Shown: positions 5,852 to 6,859 of the stretch, one piece after another
How positions within the stretch are numbered: the first letter of the stretch is position 1
Layout of the letters: the number at the start of each line of letters is the position of its first letter
Assembly (NCBI GenBank): GCA_016206385.1
Contig: JACQRS010000125.1
Location: forward strand, 1-6,859
Length of the DNA stretch: 6,859 nt
Direction of reading: 5' to 3'
Source: Candidatus Rokuibacteriota bacterium
GTDB lineage: Bacteria > Methylomirabilota > Methylomirabilia > Rokubacteriales > CSP1-6
The notes under the pieces: generated by a model
The model's database searches: none
Told to the model about the DNA's origin: nothing
The model's input: the letters and a program-made list of their open reading frames with translations, nothing else
Translations under genes and position numbers: made by a program

Positions 5852-6001
5852 ATGGACCATTGGCATATCTGTGCGGAGTGCGGCGCGACCTGCGGCCCCT
5901 GTGTCTGCGATGAACCAGGGAGCGACGTGCTCTGCCCTCCCTGCGGGGATGCGCGGGAGTTGGCGCTCGCAGATTGGACGGATCTGGGGGGTGAGGGATG
6001 A
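5852..6001 (+). CDS. Very small zinc-ribbon-like protein (49 aa)
   Basis: The protein begins MDHWHICAECGATCGPCVCDE and carries cysteines 7, 10, 14, 17, 19, 28 and 31. They form a C-x2-C, C-x2-C, C-x2-C series typical of small zinc ribbons. The C-terminal 15 residues are acidic and helical (ARELALADWTDL). The ribosome-binding site is weak (GACGAG close to the ATG). The stop codon overlaps the start of the next gene (ATGA), which supports both as real, coupled genes. Function unknown; many phages carry short Cys-rich proteins of this kind. Confidence 0.6.
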   Translation: MDHWHICAECGATCGPCVCDEPGSDVLCPPCGDARELALADWTDLGGEG

Positions 6002-6165
6002 GACGGCGGCACATTACCCAGGAATATGGGATCGAGTTCGAATGGCGTGATCGCCGGTGGGTCCTGGTCCTGGGCGAGGTCGCGTGGTGGGTCGGGGCGA
6101 TCCTGGCGGGGATGGGGATCGCGTGGATTCTGACGGCGCTGCACGGGGCGGGGGTGACGCCGTGA
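5998..6165 (+). CDS. Small single-span membrane protein (55 aa)
   Basis: Starts MRRRHITQEYGIEFEWRDRR and then has one long hydrophobic segment, residues 21-49 (WVLVLGEVAWWVGAILAGMG and onward), with a short polar tail. With the basic N-terminus, the positive-inside rule predicts an N-in topology. ATG 5998 overlaps the preceding TGA (ATGA) and follows a G-rich GGGTGAGG stretch, so it is likely translated by coupling. The size and single span could fit a holin-like, Kil-like or membrane-anchoring role. Position in the early region makes lysis less likely. None of these is supported by sequence motifs. Confidence 0.6.
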   Translation: MRRRHITQEYGIEFEWRDRRWVLVLGEVAWWVGAILAGMGIAWILTALHGAGVTP

Positions 6166-6177
6166 CGAATGGTCAGG

Positions 6178-6247
6178 GTCCAAAGTCCACGGTCCGAGGT
6201 CCGAAGTCGGGGGACATTGGACGTCGGACATCGGACGTTGGACCTGA
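6178..6247 (+). repeat. Bipartite heptamer array, 5 + 5 units, between small genes
   Basis: Ten units in unbroken 7-bp register. Five are GTCC-type (GTCCAAA to GTCGGGG) and five GAC-type (GACATTG, GACGTCG, GACATCG, GACGTTG, GACCTGA). The outer ends GGTCCAA (6177-6183) and TTGGACC (6238-6244) are exact inverted repeats, so the block can fold on itself. A GTG at 6162 opens a 32-codon frame across the array to a TGA at 6258-6260. That frame overlaps both neighbours (GTGA at the start, ATGA at the end) and may couple their translation. Confidence 0.85.
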
Positions 6248-6256
6248 GCGAAGCGC

Positions 6257-6823
6257 ATGATTCCGCGCGACCAGGTCTGGCGCTGCCCGGGATGCGAACA
6301 GGACCGGCACGTCACGCATTTTGTGAAGGACTCGGATCTCTGCGCGCTGTGCCGGGAGCTGGGGAGGCAGCGGCCGGAGAGATTGGGGCTAGGGGCTGGG
6401 GACTCGGGGTTAGGGTCCGACCCCAACCCCCAGACCCCAAACCCCAACCCCCGGGTGAAGAGAGCCGACAGAGGAAAGGAGGGGACGATGGGCACCTATG
6501 AAAAGCGGCCCTGCGCGAAGGGATGCAAGAAGATGCTGGATCCCCGCGGGGCCCACAAGCACGAACGCACCTGCGGCGGCGAATCGGGAACCCGGAAGCG
6601 GAGCTACAAACGTCGCAAGCCGAAGGCCACGAGGAGAGCCGCGCACCCGGCAGCCGGGTACCCGGAGCCGAGAGCCGAGATCTCCCCGGGCTGCTTGTTC
6701 TGCGCTGGCGCGAGCCAGGCGCTGGCGAAGGACCTGGTCGTCGAGGCGATCCGCGGCGGCATGGCGCTCGACCCGGCAGTGGCGCTGGTGTGGCGGATGC
6801 TGGCCGCCAGTGGCAGGGGCTAG
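6257..6823 (+). CDS. Zinc-ribbon protein ORF running in frame into the next gene (188 aa read-through)
   Basis: Starts MIPRDQVWRCPGCEQDRHVT. C10-x2-C13 and C29-x2-C32 form a compact zinc ribbon within the first 36 residues. No stop follows. Residues 44-66 are encoded by a GGGGCTG-type heptamer array (Gly/Leu then Pro/Asn-rich), after which the frame enters the protein starting at ATG 6488. Either this is a true fusion of two zinc-binding modules, or two genes have been bridged by repeat expansion that removed the first stop. The ATG overlaps the TGA of the mini-frame before it (ATGA). The ribosome-binding site is weak. I favour a short first gene plus a separate second gene, but the sequence as given encodes one continuous frame. 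Confidence 0.5.
   Translation: MIPRDQVWRCPGCEQDRHVTHFVKDSDLCALCRELGRQRPERLGLGAGDSGLGSDPNPQTPNPNPRVKRADRGKEGTMGTYEKRPCAKGCKKMLDPRGAHKHERTCGGESGTRKRSYKRRKPKATRRAAHPAAGYPEPRAEISPGCLFCAGASQALAKDLVVEAIRGGMALDPAVALVWRMLAASGRG
6385..6454 (+). repeat. Bipartite heptamer array, 5 + 5 units, with G-quadruplex motif
   Basis: Ten 7-bp units in register. Five are G-rich (GGGGCTA, GGGGCTG, GGGACTC, GGGGTTA, GGGTCCG) and five C-rich near-complements (ACCCCAA, CCCCCAG, ACCCCAA, ACCCCAA, CCCCCGG). The strand switch at about 6419 makes a long, tight hairpin. Positions 6385-6409 have four runs of four G with loops of 2-4 nt, a canonical G-quadruplex pattern on the coding strand. Confidence 0.88.
6488..6823 (+). 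CDS. Small basic protein with Cys/His motif, unknown function (111 aa)
   Basis: The strongest ribosome-binding site in the window, AAAGGAGGGG (6476-6485), precedes ATG 6488, which marks this as an independent start despite the open frame upstream. Residues 9-29 (CAKGCKKMLDPRGAHKHERTC) give C9, C13, H23/H25 and C29, a possible C2HC zinc finger. Residues 34-55 are very basic (TRKRSYKRRKPKATRR), suggesting nucleic-acid binding. A second pair, C69 and C72 (GCLFC), precedes a helical C-terminus (ALAKDLVVEAIRGGMALDPA). Two GAGCCGA units (6665-6678) lie in the linker between these parts. The stop TAG (6821-6823) is supplied by the heptamer array that begins at 6816. Family not recognised. Confidence 0.65.
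   Translation: MGTYEKRPCAKGCKKMLDPRGAHKHERTCGGESGTRKRSYKRRKPKATRRAAHPAAGYPEPRAEISPGCLFCAGASQALAKDLVVEAIRGGMALDPAVALVWRMLAASGRG
6665..6678 (+). repeat. Two GAGCCGA units within the terminal small gene
   Basis: Two perfect 7-bp units, in frame as EPRAE. A small hairpin, ACCCGG (6645-6650) / CCGGGT (6654-6659), lies just upstream. Confidence 0.6.
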
Positions 6824-6850
6824 GGACTGGGGGCTGGGGACTGGGGTCCG
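6816..6850 (+). repeat. GGGRCTG-type heptamer array with G-quadruplex motif at the window end
   Basis: Five units in register: GGGGCTA, GGGACTG, GGGGCTG, GGGACTG and GGGTCCG. The final GGGTCCG is identical to the centre unit of the array at 6385-6454, so a complementary second half may follow beyond the window. Five G runs of at least three bases make it a G-quadruplex candidate. It contains the stop of the preceding gene. Confidence 0.85.
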
Positions 6851-6859
6851 GTGCTGACC

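Larger units (their letters stand above)
561..6859 (+). mobile_element. Mu-like transposable prophage, left end and early region (partial)
   Basis: The order is CII-like regulator, divergent small gene, MuA-type transposase, MuB-type ATPase, then small genes. This is the early-region order of Mu-like phages, read left to right. Host E2 coding sequence stops making sense at about 560. The next bases are TGT (561-563), and Mu-type phage ends begin with TG, so I propose 561 as the left terminus. I see no convincing internal copies of a MuA-binding site, so the exact base is tentative. The right end and the flanking duplication are not in the window. Moron or structural genes are not reached. Confidence 0.75.

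Noticed and set aside
5753..5913. Two short ORFs (22 and 35 codons) at 5753-5821 and 5806-5913
   Set aside because: No ribosome-binding site, no motif. The second overlaps the better-supported Cys-rich gene in another frame.
6030..6045. GAGTTCGAATGG resembling a tRNA T-arm
   Set aside because: No acceptor, D or anticodon stems around it; it lies in the coding sequence of the small membrane protein.
411..6850. Repeat arrays considered as CRISPR
   Set aside because: The units are 7 bp and contiguous with no unique spacers; no cas genes are present.

Overview
The window covers the left end and early region of a Mu-like (transposable) prophage in a GC-rich bacterium. The central evidence is a complete MuA-type DDE transposase (1649-3829) followed at once by a MuB-type AAA+ target-selection ATPase (3832-5325). 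A CII-like regulator lies upstream and a run of very small genes lies downstream. Base composition is strongly GC-rich throughout, with third codon positions almost all G or C. The host cannot be named from this sequence. Abundant 7-bp tandem repeats in a GC-rich genome would fit poorly cultured soil or subsurface lineages, but that is a guess.

Layout. Positions 1 to about 560, minus strand, hold the middle of a host dihydrolipoamide acyltransferase gene (E2 of a 2-oxo acid dehydrogenase complex). The E3-binding domain and the start of the catalytic domain are present. The N-terminal lipoyl domain is missing and is replaced by phage DNA, so the prophage appears to have inserted in the E2 inter-domain linker. 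A candidate phage terminus starts with TGT at 561. Next come a heptamer array (587-642), a strong rho-independent terminator (654-691), the CII-like regulator (739-1251), an unidentified minus-strand gene (1355-1615) divergent from the transposase, then muA and muB. From 5325 to 6823 there are about six small, tightly packed or overlapping genes. Most encode cysteine-rich, probably zinc-binding proteins and one encodes a small membrane protein. The right end of the phage lies outside the window.

The most unusual signal is a set of about fourteen arrays of 7-bp tandem repeats in several unit families (GAGCCGA-like, GTCCGAG/GACATCG-like, GGGRCTG-like). They occur in the host E2 linkers, inside muA and muB, across gene junctions and between the small genes. 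Three arrays are bipartite, with about five units in one orientation followed by about five in near-inverted orientation, so they could fold into long 7-periodic hairpins. A stop-free heptamer array is open in all three frames. Arrays therefore tend to bridge neighbouring genes: MuB is fused in frame to a two-knuckle zinc protein, and a zinc-ribbon ORF runs in frame into the next gene. In both cases a good internal ribosome-binding site remains. A one-unit change shifts the reading frame, which makes the arrays candidate phase-variation or gene-fusion devices.

How the genes would work together: the regulator and possibly the divergent small gene would control early transcription. MuA would pair and join the phage ends to target DNA, and MuB would supply ATP-dependent target capture, possibly modified by its added zinc knuckles. 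The roles of the small downstream proteins are unknown.
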